Shown one piece after another: positions 1-8,765 of a DNA stretch of 64,000 bases (the stretch's first letter is position 1; the number at the start of each line of letters is the position of its first letter). Both the position numbers and the translations under genes were made by a program. This stretch comes from Runella defluvii (lineage in GTDB: Bacteria; Bacteroidota; Bacteroidia; Cytophagales; Spirosomataceae): NCBI RefSeq assembly GCF_014195535.1, contig NZ_JACIBY010000001.1:124001-188000 (forward strand), given 5' to 3'. The notes below the pieces were generated by a model. It ran no database searches, had not been told where the DNA came from, and saw only the letters and a list, made by a program, of their open reading frames with translations.

Positions 1-304
1 TTTGTTGGTTTTGGTAGCGCAACGAAAACCCGCCTGACACGGCCACCGCCGAAATGTTTTCGAGGGTAGTGGTAGCTGTTTTTGGGATAAATGTGGTGCG
101 TACCAAACGGTAACTTCCATCCGAATTTTTAAGAATATCAAGACGAGGAAGTTGATTCACGTCGGTAATAGCAACGCACAATGGATCTAAGAAAGCATTG
201 GTTTGGTAGGCCCCTTCAAGCACGTTTGGGTCTTGGGTAACGGTTTCGCGCTGGCAATTTGTGAGCAACAGCACCGCGAACAATAACAGAGATAAGTATT
301 TCAT
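1..304 (-). CDS. Putative lipoprotein, 3' end outside window
   Basis: About 101 codons read leftward from an ATG at 302-304 and leave the window without a stop, so the C-terminal part is missing. The protein begins with a short basic start (MKYL), a hydrophobic stretch and the lipobox LLTNC with Cys at about residue 17, so it should be exported and lipid-anchored. The visible mature part contains no motif I recognise. It has only one further Cys, near residue 43. No function is proposed. The neighbour at 504 is divergent, so the two do not share an operon. Confidence 0.7.
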   Translation of the reverse strand, partial: MKYLSLLLFAVLLLTNCQRETVTQDPNVLEGAYQTNAFLDPLCVAITDVNQLPRLDILKNSDGSYRLVRTTFIPKTATTTLENISAVAVSGGFSLRYQNQQ

Positions 305-423
305 TGGCGTATCATTAAGGGTTTTGAATACGACGCATTGACGTACAAAAAAGTTGGAACTTACGCTTTAATAACCAAAACCAACGGCTGGAAAGTATAA
401 ATCTACGCTTCAAAAAAGCATAA

Positions 424-454
424 TTGAGTACCCTGTTTATCTCCCTTACTTTTG
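424..454 (+). promoter_or_regulatory. Candidate Bacteroidota promoter for the methyltransferase pair
   Basis: TTG at 424-426 is followed after 20 bases by TACTTTTG at 447-454. This fits the known Bacteroidota pattern TTG-N17-23-TAnnTTTG. The start codon at 504 would then have a leader of roughly 40 bases. Seen by eye only; no transcript evidence. Confidence 0.5.
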
Positions 455-503
455 AACCAACAATCAGTTTTATCCTCTAAACACTCTTTAATCAACTACA
501 GCA

Positions 504-1217
504 ATGGAAGCAAAATTTTGGTTCGACTCATGGGACAAGGGCGGTTTTTACACGAGTTTTCACCGTCGCGACATTCATCCGTTTGTTTTAACATACTTTA
601 CCCCCAGCGAATTACGCGGTAAAACTGTCCTTGTTCCTTTGTGTGGCAAAAGTCTTGATATGGTCTATCTCGCGGCTTTTGCCGACAAAGTCATCGGAGT
701 AGAGCTTGTTGAAAAAGCCATCATTGAGTTTTTTGAGGAGAATAAATTATCGTATCACCAACCAGACGAAGAGACGTACGTTGCAGGCAATATTACCTTA
801 CTTAGAAAAGATTTTATGGCGCTTACGCCCGAAGACCTCGGCCCCATCGACTGGGTGTATGACCGTGCTTCGCTCGTAGCGCTGCCGCTCGACATGCGCC
901 ACGAATACCTGCGCGCCATCGACCGCCTCACTGACGTAGGTACTCAGTCGTTAGTAATCACACTCGAATATTTCCCCTTGATTAATTCCGCGCCGTTTAG
1001 CATCACTGCCCAAGAAATGGATGACTACTACGGACTGGGTCATTTTATCAACCATGCCGAAAGCCCGTTGTTGATGCAGCATGGAATGGTACGCCGCTGG
1101 AACTTAGAGTATTTGTACGAACATGGCTTTATTTTGTCAAAACATACCAATGGGGTGATTTTGGAGAAAAAAAACCTTGTTCAACCGCTGCACTATGAGC
1201 TAAATGCCGTAGGTTAG
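504..1217 (+). CDS. Thiopurine S-methyltransferase (TPMT) family protein
   Basis: A 237-residue SAM-dependent methyltransferase of the TPMT family. The N-terminus with FWFDSWDKG resembles the family signature of Phe and Trp residues around the substrate pocket. VLVPLCGKSLDM at about residues 42-53 is the characteristic TPMT version of the SAM-binding motif I, and GVELVEKAI follows as motif II. Members methylate thiols and also selenium or tellurium compounds, but the substrate here cannot be read from sequence. Length is typical for bacterial members. A second methyltransferase gene starts 15 bases downstream and is probably co-transcribed. Confidence 0.88.
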   Translation: MEAKFWFDSWDKGGFYTSFHRRDIHPFVLTYFTPSELRGKTVLVPLCGKSLDMVYLAAFADKVIGVELVEKAIIEFFEENKLSYHQPDEETYVAGNITLLRKDFMALTPEDLGPIDWVYDRASLVALPLDMRHEYLRAIDRLTDVGTQSLVITLEYFPLINSAPFSITAQEMDDYYGLGHFINHAESPLLMQHGMVRRWNLEYLYEHGFILSKHTNGVILEKKNLVQPLHYELNAVG

Positions 1218-1232
1218 GGTTTTTGAACTCCC

Positions 1233-1949
1233 ATGAGTGCTTTATACAACGAACTTGCCAAGGTCTATGACCAAATGTACCAGCAGCTCTTTGATTATGA
1301 CCAAGAGTTTGCCTTTTATCACCAGCAATTACAAAACGCCACAGCCCAGTCGGTACTCGAACTGGGCTGTGGCACAGGGAATCTAGCCCAACGGTTTTGC
1401 GCCGCAGGCTACGACTATTGGGGCATCGACCTGAGTGAGTCGATGGTAGAATTGGCTCGGCAGCGCGTTCCCAAAGCCAGCATTCATGCGGCTGATATGT
1501 GTAGTTTCGAGCTGGGGCGTACCTTCGATATGATTTGTATTACGGGTCGGAGTATAAGTTATTTGCTTCACAATCAGGATGTAGAGCAGTGCTTTGCTTC
1601 GGTTGCTCGCCATCTTGCTCCTCAAGGAAAATTTGTCTTTGATGCCATCGATGCCGCTGCTCTTTTTGACGATTTTCACCAAACCCGAACCGACGAAATT
1701 ACCGTAGGTACGTATCGAAGACTGAGCCGAAGTACGCCAAATTTGTCCACGGGTTGGACGTGGAACTGGGTATCGGATTATTACGAAGGAGACAGATTGA
1801 TTGGTCAAGACGAAGTGACATTGCGGGCTTTTTTGGTAGAAGAACTTCGATTGTTACTAACTCGAAATGGCCTCACCCTAAGCCAGATTCTCGACAAAGA
1901 CGCTTATGCTTGGAAAGACGCTTATTTTATTGCCCACAAAAAACGCTGA
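1233..1949 (+). CDS. Class I SAM-dependent methyltransferase
   Basis: 238 residues with a clear Rossmann-type methyltransferase core: VLELGCGTGNLAQRF at about residues 41-55 (motif I), GIDLSESMVELAR about 20 residues later (motif II), and FDMICITG as motif IV. The family includes small-molecule and rRNA/tRNA enzymes, and nothing here fixes the substrate. It follows the TPMT-like gene by 15 bases and its stop codon lies inside the stem of a terminator, so the two genes probably form one transcript. Confidence 0.85.
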   Translation: MSALYNELAKVYDQMYQQLFDYDQEFAFYHQQLQNATAQSVLELGCGTGNLAQRFCAAGYDYWGIDLSESMVELARQRVPKASIHAADMCSFELGRTFDMICITGRSISYLLHNQDVEQCFASVARHLAPQGKFVFDAIDAAALFDDFHQTRTDEITVGTYRRLSRSTPNLSTGWTWNWVSDYYEGDRLIGQDEVTLRAFLVEELRLLLTRNGLTLSQILDKDAYAWKDAYFIAHKKR

Positions 1950-1970
1950 CAGTGATTGCCAGCGTTTTTT
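1938..1970 (+). terminator. Rho-independent terminator overlapping the stop codon
   Basis: AAAAAACGCTG pairs with CAGCGTTTTTT around a loop of about 11 bases, ending in a T run. The methyltransferase stop codon lies in the stem and loop boundary. It closes the 504-1949 transcript. Confidence 0.8.
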
Positions 1971-1985
1971 GTATTATCGTGAAAA

Positions 1986-2001
1986 GGGTTGCTCACAACC
2001 C
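1986..2001. repeat. Short hairpin repeat GGGTTG-CTCA-CAACCC
   Basis: A perfect 6-bp stem with a CTCA loop, preceded by GTGAAAA. The same 16 bases recur at 47142-47157, again preceded by CGTGAAAA and again just after a gene end. Variants occur at 17578 and 40201. It belongs to a hairpin family spread through the window. Confidence 0.75.
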
Positions 2002-2057
2002 GATGATATGCTATTAATTAGTTGAGCATAAATTTTAGTGTATTTGTAGTTTATATC

Positions 2058-2200
2058 GCTTCGGAGAAGCGCAACCTTTGTAGTAGTAGAGGGGGCATCC
2101 ATAAAACCCTTTTGCTTCGGAGAAGCATAACAAAGCAACAAGTTATGCTTCTCCGAAGCAAAAATTAAAAAATCACCTGCTGTTACTACAAATGTTGCGC
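2058..2200. repeat. Nested inverted-repeat element between convergent genes
   Basis: The core is a perfect 22-bp inverted repeat (2110-2131 and 2142-2163) with a 10-base loop; each arm contains GCTTCGGAGAAGC or its complement. A further direct copy of that 13-mer lies at 2058-2070. Outside the core, 2069-2085 pairs with 2184-2200 over 17 bases with one mismatch. The element fills most of the 307-bp gap between the methyltransferase operon and the TonB receptor gene. It has no T-run after the stem, so it is more likely a palindromic repeat element than a simple terminator. The rest of the gap shows nothing coding. Confidence 0.75.
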
Positions 2201-2256
2201 CTCTACCGAGGCTACTTTGAATTACTCTAAAACTTTTGCTTTATTACTTAACAAGC

Positions 2257-5200
2257 CTAGAACTTGAAGTTGAGACTTGCGTTGAAAATAGCCCCTAGCT
2301 GGCTAAACTGCGAACCATCGTAAGTCACGTTTGAGTAGCGTCCGTTGAACGTAATCAAGTTGTACTGGTCCCAGTATTTGGCCGATGGTACGTTGTTTTT
2401 GGCCTCAAAACGCGTGCGAGTACCTGTTTTGAGGTCAACAAAATCCCATTTTGGCATGACACTGAATAAGTTAGTGGCATTGAGTGTCAATGTGGCTTTT
2501 GACGTAAACGGAATCGTAATGCTCAAGTCAGTAACCACGGCTGGCACAAACTCCGTATCGGTATTGTCATCCAAGCCATTTTGGTGGAAACGAGTGGGGC
2601 CAAACAAGGTATTGTTGAGGTTGAACATAATCTTCTTGAGCGCGTAGTCAAGGCCAAGAATTGTTTTGTACTTAGGACGTGACGAAAACAAAAGCGCATC
2701 TTGTGTGCGGTCAAACACCGACTTGCCCGCATCGGCAATCAACTTCGTATTTTTTACTGACGTATATTTATTCTCGAAGGTGTAATTACCTGCCAAATTG
2801 ACCGACAGCTTTCCTGGGCCAAGGAGCAAATTGCGTTGAGATACCACAAAGTCAAGTCCCGATGTTGTTGTATTTAGGGCATTTGAGAAGAAGCTTACCG
2901 CCACAATACCGTTGCTGGTCAAGATTTTATCTAAAGCGGTATTGCCCGCTGTTGTCCCCGCAATTTCCGAACCAAGTACGATACGGTCTTTCACTTTGAT
3001 GTTATAGTAATCCAACGTAATGCTCAAGTTTTTGTTAGGGTTCAAGCCCAAACCAAGCGTGAAGTTGGTCGATTTTTCAGGCGTAAGTTTAGGTACCCCC
3101 AACGCAAATGCTTGCGGACTTACGTTGTTTACGATACCTTTTGTTTGAATACCTTGGCCAGGCACAAAGCTTGCTTGCGCCAACTGTTGGTAAATTTGAT
3201 GCAACAACGGCGCGCGGAAACCCGTAGAATACGACCCACGAATGGTTACTTTATCGTTGTTGAATTTATAACGGCTACTGATTTTGAATACGTTGGCATT
3301 TCCAAAATCGCTATAGCGTTCGGCACGGAATGTACCATTGATTAAAAAATCGGGAGTAATATCATAACCTAAGTCCACGTATCCCCCGAAGTTGAAACGC
3401 GTGTTTGTTCCTGCGTTGTTAGGTGTTGTGCCTGGGAAAGAGTCGGCGCCTGAGCCTACGTACGAAGAAGTATCTCCTTCAAACACCGTAAATTTCTCCA
3501 TCCGAAACTCCGACCCAATGGCAAAGCTAAGTTTGTCAGAGAGCTGTTTGGAAAGGTCAATGTTTCCTACGTTGTGCGAGAAGGCATAGCCGCCTGGTTT
3601 AAAATAAATAGGGGAGTTTTTACCCAAACTACGGTTGCGGGTATTTGACACCGTATAAAGTTGCTTGTTGCCACCCGTGGTAAAGCTCAAATCGGTTTTC
3701 CAGCCGTTCTTTTCGCTACGTACCCCCATCGTTCCGTTGTAGTCGTTCAAATCACCTTGGAAGGTCGGTACGTAACCTACGTAAGTTTGACCCGCAGGGG
3801 TAAGAAGTCCGTCGTCGGTCGTACGCCAGTAAGGTGTGCGGTAATTGGCAAAGCTGTTTACTTTTTTGTAAACGTAAGCAGCGTTAAAATAAAACTCCGA
3901 GTTTTCGCCGACAGGTACTCCGCCGTTTACCAAAAACTTCGCGGCCGTGTTTTCAGGTTGGCCGTTGACGTTTCCTGCGTCGGGGAATTTGGCCAAAAAT
4001 GCTTTTACGGTGGACAAATCAGCCCCAAATCCCAGGTTGCCATCGGCTTCGGCTTCAGCGCTTACTGTGCCTGGGCGGTTGGCCAAGGCGGTACGACTGA
4101 AGTCGATGGTGTAGTTGATGTACCCATTGCCAAAATTTGACCCATTGTTTACCGCAACCCCAACGTGTTGGCCATCGCCTTTGTGGGTGATACCCGTCGT
4201 AAGGGTAGCCGAACCGTAGTCAAATTTATCTTTTAGGATAATGTTCATTACCCCCGCAATCGCGTCCGAACCGTACTGTGCCGACGCGCCGTCGCGCAAG
4301 ATTTCTACGCGCTTGATGGCTTGCTGAGGAATCGCCGAAATGTCCGCTCCACTTTCTCCCCGTCCTGGTGAGGTTTGGATGTACATCAACGCACTGGTGT
4401 TTTTACGCTTTCCGTTAATCAAAATCAACGTACGGCTTGGCCCCATGTTACGAATTTCGTAAGGGTCAAGCAGCGATGTCGCATCGTTGACGGGCGTATT
4501 GACGGTGTTAAACGAAGGCACGCGGTATTGAAGGGCTTTGTCAAACGTCAATTGACCCGTAGTACGCAAATCGGCTGCCGAAAGAATATCAATCGGGAGT
4601 GGTGTATCGGTCATGGTACGTTTTGATGTACGGCTACCTACTGATACAATTACCTCGTTCAACGACTGCACACTCGGTACTAATTTGACGTCGATTTGGG
4701 TTTGGCTACCTACCGCAATTTCCTGCGTTGCAAAACCCACAAACGAAAACGACAGCGTCCCGCCAGCGTCAGGAACGTTGATTTTGTATTGGCCTTGTGC
4801 GTCGGTTACTACCCCTTGGTTAGTCCCTTTGAGGGCAATACTTACGCCTGGCAGTGCTTCCCCTTTTTCGGCATCTACGACTTTTCCCGAAATCGACTTA
4901 TCTACTGCTTGCACCATTTCAACCGTTGGAACAGCGCTTTCCACTGTCGAATTTTGCGGAGCTCCGCCTAAGTTCATGGCGCCCTTCTCGGCTTTTTGGG
5001 CAATGATATAACTTCCGTTATGGCTCTTCTTAAACTGAAGATTGGTGTTTTGAAGGATTTTACTGAGGTTATGTTCCAAGTTACGGCTGTAATTAACGGC
5101 ATCCATTGACACCGAATAGCTACTTACGTTTCGATCAAAGAACAAAATGTCGCTTTTGTAATGGTTCTTCAAATCATGAAGCGCTTCTTTGAGCGACTTC

Positions 5201-5328
5201 TGAGCGGCGGCCGCAGTTGTTTTCATAGAGGCGCTGGCATGAGCGCGGGCAAGCAATTGAGCTGTGCTAGGGCTGTTGGCGCCTAGTACCATGCCTGCCA
5301 TTAACATCATAGGTAAGTGTTTTTTCAT
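2257..5328 (-). CDS. TonB-dependent outer-membrane receptor with STN signalling domain
   Basis: 1023 residues. Order of parts: signal peptide (1 to about 23), an STN (secretin/TonB short N-terminal) domain at roughly 40-115, a carboxypeptidase-regulatory-like beta domain from about 147 (SGKVVDAEKGEALPGVSI), a plug domain from about 230 (LILINGKRK, VEILRDGASAQYGSDAIAG), and a 22-strand-type barrel ending in Phe (LNFKF). STN domains in such receptors pass a signal to a FecR-type anti-sigma factor in the inner membrane, and a fecR and a sigma gene lie directly upstream on the same strand. No SusD gene follows, so this is not a SusC/SusD complex. The ligand could be a siderophore, metal complex or other nutrient; sequence alone does not say. 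Confidence 0.9.
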   Translation of the reverse strand: MKKHLPMMLMAGMVLGANSPSTAQLLARAHASASMKTTAAAAQKSLKEALHDLKNHYKSDILFFDRNVSSYSVSMDAVNYSRNLEHNLSKILQNTNLQFKKSHNGSYIIAQKAEKGAMNLGGAPQNSTVESAVPTVEMVQAVDKSISGKVVDAEKGEALPGVSIALKGTNQGVVTDAQGQYKINVPDAGGTLSFSFVGFATQEIAVGSQTQIDVKLVPSVQSLNEVIVSVGSRTSKRTMTDTPLPIDILSAADLRTTGQLTFDKALQYRVPSFNTVNTPVNDATSLLDPYEIRNMGPSRTLILINGKRKNTSALMYIQTSPGRGESGADISAIPQQAIKRVEILRDGASAQYGSDAIAGVMNIILKDKFDYGSATLTTGITHKGDGQHVGVAVNNGSNFGNGYINYTIDFSRTALANRPGTVSAEAEADGNLGFGADLSTVKAFLAKFPDAGNVNGQPENTAAKFLVNGGVPVGENSEFYFNAAYVYKKVNSFANYRTPYWRTTDDGLLTPAGQTYVGYVPTFQGDLNDYNGTMGVRSEKNGWKTDLSFTTGGNKQLYTVSNTRNRSLGKNSPIYFKPGGYAFSHNVGNIDLSKQLSDKLSFAIGSEFRMEKFTVFEGDTSSYVGSGADSFPGTTPNNAGTNTRFNFGGYVDLGYDITPDFLINGTFRAERYSDFGNANVFKISSRYKFNNDKVTIRGSYSTGFRAPLLHQIYQQLAQASFVPGQGIQTKGIVNNVSPQAFALGVPKLTPEKSTNFTLGLGLNPNKNLSITLDYYNIKVKDRIVLGSEIAGTTAGNTALDKILTSNGIVAVSFFSNALNTTTSGLDFVVSQRNLLLGPGKLSVNLAGNYTFENKYTSVKNTKLIADAGKSVFDRTQDALLFSSRPKYKTILGLDYALKKIMFNLNNTLFGPTRFHQNGLDDNTDTEFVPAVVTDLSITIPFTSKATLTLNATNLFSVMPKWDFVDLKTGTRTRFEAKNNVPSAKYWDQYNLITFNGRYSNVTYDGSQFSQLGAIFNASLNFKF

Positions 5329-5349
5329 AAGGCAGTGATTGTTGATTGG

Positions 5350-6345
5350 TTATAGATTTGTTTCTGAATAAATGATAATCTCATTTCCTTCGTGACGGTA
5401 GCGCAAATTGGCCGCTTCCGAAAGTGTTTCGAGCAATTCGCCAGCATTTTGGGCCGTAAACGAACCCGATACCGTCCAAGAACTTAGCTCTTGATTTTCG
5501 ATGCGGACTTTTACCCCAAAGTTTTCGAGAAATAAGTGCGTAATGTCGTCCAACGGCGTTTCGTCAAACACAAAGCGGTGCTCTTTCCATGCTACGTATT
5601 TTTCGGGTTCACTGGTTACAGTTTGTTTCAGCTGGTTTTGCGGGTCAATCATTACCAAATCGCCAGGCTTCATCGTTACTTCTTTGGGCGTAGTGCCTTG
5701 GCGGTAGCGTAGCTGTACTTTTCCTTTGTTCAAGATTACTTTAGCACCTCGTTCACGGCTGAAGACCGTAAATTCAGTACCGAGCACCAAGACCTCGAAT
5801 TTGCGATTGGTTTTGACAATAAAAGGCTGGTGTGTGGCGGTATGAACCACCGAAAACGCTCCTTCGCCTTGCAGGAATACTTCACGGGTATGGTCGCCAA
5901 AACCAAAACGCGGTACTCGGAGCGAAGAGTTGGCATTGAGCGTAACCTGACTTCCGTCGTCCAAGCGAAAAGACGAAGTTTGGCCAAAAGCGGTGCGGTA
6001 GGTTTTATACAAAATCGTGTCTTGTTTGAGCCAAGCCGTCAAGCCCAAGGCCGCTACGACAGAAGCCGCCGCCCACCATTGAAAAGGTTTAAAAAATGTT
6101 CTTGATTTCGCAGTAGGAAAATGAGCTTCCTGAATACGAGCAAAATGAGTTTGAAGTGCTTCTTCTACATCGGGAACAAACTGCGGGTTTTGCTGCTCCC
6201 ATCGAACAAGGGCGGCGTAAAATTTTTCTAGATTTTCGGAATACTTCACCCATTCGTCAATCTGTTGTTTTTCAAATACCGTCGCATTGCCCGCTAGGTA
6301 TTTGCCCAACATGTCATCGGTTATGTGGACGTTTGTGGATTGCAT
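5350..6345 (-). CDS. FecR-family anti-sigma factor
   Basis: Start chosen at 6345 (MQSTNVHITDDMLG), 4 bases after the sigma gene stop; the frame stays open further upstream, but only inside the sigma gene. 331 residues. The N-terminal part is a cytoplasmic sigma-binding region, WWAAASVVAALGLTAWL is the single membrane segment, and the periplasmic part holds the FecR domain (FRLDDGSQVTLNANSSLR, then VLVLGTEFTVF) and a C-terminal DUF4974-type domain (FDETPLDDITHLFLENFGV). In known systems this protein relays ligand binding at the STN domain of the outer-membrane receptor to the sigma factor. Its position between sigma and receptor genes supports that role. Confidence 0.9.
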   Translation of the reverse strand: MQSTNVHITDDMLGKYLAGNATVFEKQQIDEWVKYSENLEKFYAALVRWEQQNPQFVPDVEEALQTHFARIQEAHFPTAKSRTFFKPFQWWAAASVVAALGLTAWLKQDTILYKTYRTAFGQTSSFRLDDGSQVTLNANSSLRVPRFGFGDHTREVFLQGEGAFSVVHTATHQPFIVKTNRKFEVLVLGTEFTVFSRERGAKVILNKGKVQLRYRQGTTPKEVTMKPGDLVMIDPQNQLKQTVTSEPEKYVAWKEHRFVFDETPLDDITHLFLENFGVKVRIENQELSSWTVSGSFTAQNAGELLETLSEAANLRYRHEGNEIIIYSETNL

Positions 6346-6349
6346 TTGA

Positions 6350-6970
6350 TTATGACCATTTATCGCGTAGGGTATCGCGTAGTTGTTTAAAGGCTTGGTA
6401 AAGGTGTGCTTCCACAGTACGAGACGAAACCGACAATTCTTCGGCAATCTCGTGGCTCCGTTTGCCATCGAAGCGGTTCATCAAATAAATCTGACGGCGC
6501 TTGATGGGCATGGCATTGATGGCATTCTGAATGTCTTGGTAAAGTTCTTCGTACTGCGTGATGGAGTCGGGGTGTTGTGCTTCGTGGGTACTTACCGACG
6601 CGGCATTTTCGAGGGCGGTTTTGCGCTGCATTTCCCGTCGTACGTAATCAAAACAGCGATGTCGGATGGTAGTAAATAGATAAGCCCTAAACGAAGTATC
6701 TATTTTTTTGTAAAGTTGTTCGCTGTGAAATTCGTAGAAAATATCCGACACCAAGTCTTCGGCAATGGCCTTTGAAGAAACAAATCGCAGCGCATGGCTA
6801 CAAAGGGGAGTGTAATACAGCCTAAACAGCAAGGCAATGCCTGCATCGACACTTTGGCCGAACGCTTGCCTTACCCTATCCTCTACTTCTAGCGATAGGT
6901 TTTTAGGGGCTTCATCATTGGTTATCTGCCAAAAAGGAGTTCGTTCGGAGTTCGGCTTTGGTTGCTCCAT
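6350..6970 (-). CDS. ECF RNA polymerase sigma-70 factor
   Basis: 206 residues. Region 2 is visible at about 42-100 (LFRLYYTPLCSHALRFV, then AEDLVSDIFYEF and FRAYLFTTIRHRCFDYVRR). Region 4, a helix-turn-helix for -35 recognition, is at about 150-200 (MPIKRRQIYLMNRFDG, HEIAEELSVSSRTVEAHLYQ). It is of the Bacteroidota ECF type usually paired with FecR. It heads the cluster sigma-fecR-TonB receptor, so the likely regulon includes at least the receptor. A roughly 20-residue N-terminal extension is ordinary for this group. Confidence 0.93.
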   Translation of the reverse strand: MEQPKPNSERTPFWQITNDEAPKNLSLEVEDRVRQAFGQSVDAGIALLFRLYYTPLCSHALRFVSSKAIAEDLVSDIFYEFHSEQLYKKIDTSFRAYLFTTIRHRCFDYVRREMQRKTALENAASVSTHEAQHPDSITQYEELYQDIQNAINAMPIKRRQIYLMNRFDGKRSHEIAEELSVSSRTVEAHLYQAFKQLRDTLRDKWS

Positions 6971-7062
6971 TTGGTTTTTTTAAAGAGGTCAGTTTAAGGC
7001 ATAGACGATTAACGAGTTTAAAATACTTAGTGTGAATAAAATTTTTTTTGGGTAATTTACAA

Positions 7063-7096
7063 AAAAAGGGACGTTTGTGAAAAACGCCCCTTTTTA
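7063..7096 (-). terminator. Terminator of the isomerase-like gene
   Basis: AAAAAGGGACGTTT pairs with AAAACGCCCCTTTTT around a GTGA loop, with one internal mismatch. Read on the minus strand it ends in a long U run, downstream of the gene that ends at 7220. The remaining gap, 6971-7219, is AT-rich and shows nothing else. Confidence 0.75.
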
Positions 7097-7219
7097 ATTT
7101 TATAAACTAGAAAATAGTTTATAATGATATTTTTATACTGTAAATGCTGATTTATGGCAAATTTGCTTTGGTATGATTTATGTTGGGTTTTTCCCCTAAA
7201 AATAAACCAATCAGACACG

Positions 7220-8110
7220 TTACACGTCGCAAATCAACACACATTTTTTCAAAGCTTCTAGCATTCCTGCTTTGTCTTTGGCTTTTGGTACAAATTCTTG
7301 TCCGATGTATCCTTTATAACCCGAGGCCACAATCGCTTTCACAATGGCAGGGTAATAAATTTCTTGGGTATCGTCGATTTCGTTACGACCAGGGTGCCCG
7401 CCTGTGTGGTAGTGACTGATGTATTTACCATAGCGTTGAATGTTGCGAATATGATCGCCGCTCATGCTTTGCATGTGGTAAATGTCGTACAAGAGTTTGA
7501 ATTTCTCAGACCCCACCATTTCGCACAGTACTGCTCCCCATTCTACATTATCGGCTTGATAATCGGGGTGACTAGCGCGTGAGCTCAATAACTCCATCGT
7601 GAGGGTTACGTTGTATTTTTCGGCCAACGGAATCAGGCGTTTAAGCCCTTTTTGGCAATTGAGCAATCCTTGATAATCGCCCAAACCACGGCGGTTTCCT
7701 GAGAAACAAATTACGTTGGTGATTCCGTACTCTTGGGCTTGGGGCAATAATTCTTCGTAGCATTTTACGATGATGTCGTGATTTTTAGGGTCGTTCAAAA
7801 AACTACCTAAGCCCGTTTTTTCAGGCCAAGGGTCGGCCCATCCCAAGGCAGAGGTCAAGCCGTAGTTTTTCATAATCGCCCACTCTTTGGGTCCTGTTAG
7901 CTCAATCGACTCAATGCCCATGTCTTTGCTGGCTTGGCAAAGTTCTTCGAAGGGGATAGAGGCGTAGCACCAGCGACTTACTGAGTGCTTGATATTTCCT
8001 TTGAGTTTAAGGGGGGCGTGCGCTTCAGCAGAATCGACAATAGCAGGAATCGTAGCCGCCGAAGCTCCTAAGGTTTTGAGGGCATCGCGGCGAGAAAGGT
8101 TTGATTTCAT
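7220..8110 (-). CDS. Exported sugar-phosphate isomerase/epimerase-like TIM-barrel protein (hydroxypyruvate isomerase-like)
   Basis: 296 residues of the AP-endonuclease-2 type TIM-barrel family. The N-terminus LSRRDALKTLGASAATIPAI is a twin-arginine signal, so the protein is probably sent folded to the periplasm. The barrel shows metal-site and active-site segments typical of the hydroxypyruvate isomerase branch: TMELLSSRASHPDY, LLYDIYHMQSMSGD, SHYHTGGHPGRNE and GYIGQEF, with Glu, Asp, His and Glu as metal ligands. Family members isomerise hydroxypyruvate or epimerise keto-sugars. Similar Tat-exported proteins are common in Bacteroidota and Planctomycetota with unknown substrates. It is single, followed by its own terminator. 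Confidence 0.85.
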   Translation of the reverse strand: MKSNLSRRDALKTLGASAATIPAIVDSAEAHAPLKLKGNIKHSVSRWCYASIPFEELCQASKDMGIESIELTGPKEWAIMKNYGLTSALGWADPWPEKTGLGSFLNDPKNHDIIVKCYEELLPQAQEYGITNVICFSGNRRGLGDYQGLLNCQKGLKRLIPLAEKYNVTLTMELLSSRASHPDYQADNVEWGAVLCEMVGSEKFKLLYDIYHMQSMSGDHIRNIQRYGKYISHYHTGGHPGRNEIDDTQEIYYPAIVKAIVASGYKGYIGQEFVPKAKDKAGMLEALKKCVLICDV

Positions 8111-8249
8111 TGGTTACAATGGTAAGTGTTGCTTGTGCCATTTTTTTACACCTACAAAAGTGCCTTTCCCTGTTAAATTACTGCTAACGTAGCACATTAC
8201 CTTTCAACCCATTTGCTGTCAGGCTGTTGTCAAATAAAACGATTATGGA

Positions 8250-8690
8250 TTATTTGGCGACAGGAAGCTGAGTGCTGATGGCAATTCGATTCCAAGAATT
8301 GATAACGACCGCCACCATGATGAGTTGGGCAATGCTTTTTTCGTCGTAGTACTTTTGGGCATTTTGATAGGTAGCCTCCGACAAGCCTCCTTGGTGAATG
8401 AGCGTGATGTCTTCGACAACGGCCAACGCGGCTTTTTCTTCTTCCGAAAAAAGGTCGGTTTCTTTCCACGCATCCAATAACAGTAACCGTTTGGCGGTTT
8501 CGCCGTTTTTTAGGGCGCTGGTAGCGTGCATGTCGATACAGAAAGCACATTGGTTGAGCTGCGAAGCCCTTACTTTCATTAATTCTTTGGTCGTAAGTGG
8601 AATGTTGGTGTTTGCAAGGGTAGTTTCAACTCCGTACATGGCTTTCCATGCTTCGGGAAAAGCGTTCTGAATTTTTACTCGATTGCTCAT
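8250..8690 (-). CDS. Carboxymuconolactone decarboxylase / AhpD-like protein
   Basis: 146 residues. CAFCIDMHA at about residues 49-57 is the CxxC-x3-H site of the AhpD branch, which suggests a thiol-based redox activity (peroxidase or disulfide reductase partner) rather than lactone decarboxylation. The family fold is a small all-helical bundle that forms multimers. The Crp/Fnr-type regulator gene lies 75 bases upstream on the same strand, an arrangement that hints at joint expression. The actual reductant and substrate are unknown. Confidence 0.87.
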   Translation of the reverse strand: MSNRVKIQNAFPEAWKAMYGVETTLANTNIPLTTKELMKVRASQLNQCAFCIDMHATSALKNGETAKRLLLLDAWKETDLFSEEEKAALAVVEDITLIHQGGLSEATYQNAQKYYDEKSIAQLIMVAVVINSWNRIAISTQLPVAK

Positions 8691-8765
8691 TTTTACCTTT
8701 GTTTATGATGTTTGAAATGATGGTACAAAGGTGAGGCAACAACGGTAAAAAAAACTTAAACTGGT

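Noticed and set aside
2110-2163. The long palindrome read as a terminator
   Set aside because: A perfect stem, but no T run follows it on the plus strand and extra nested arms exist; a repeat element fits better.
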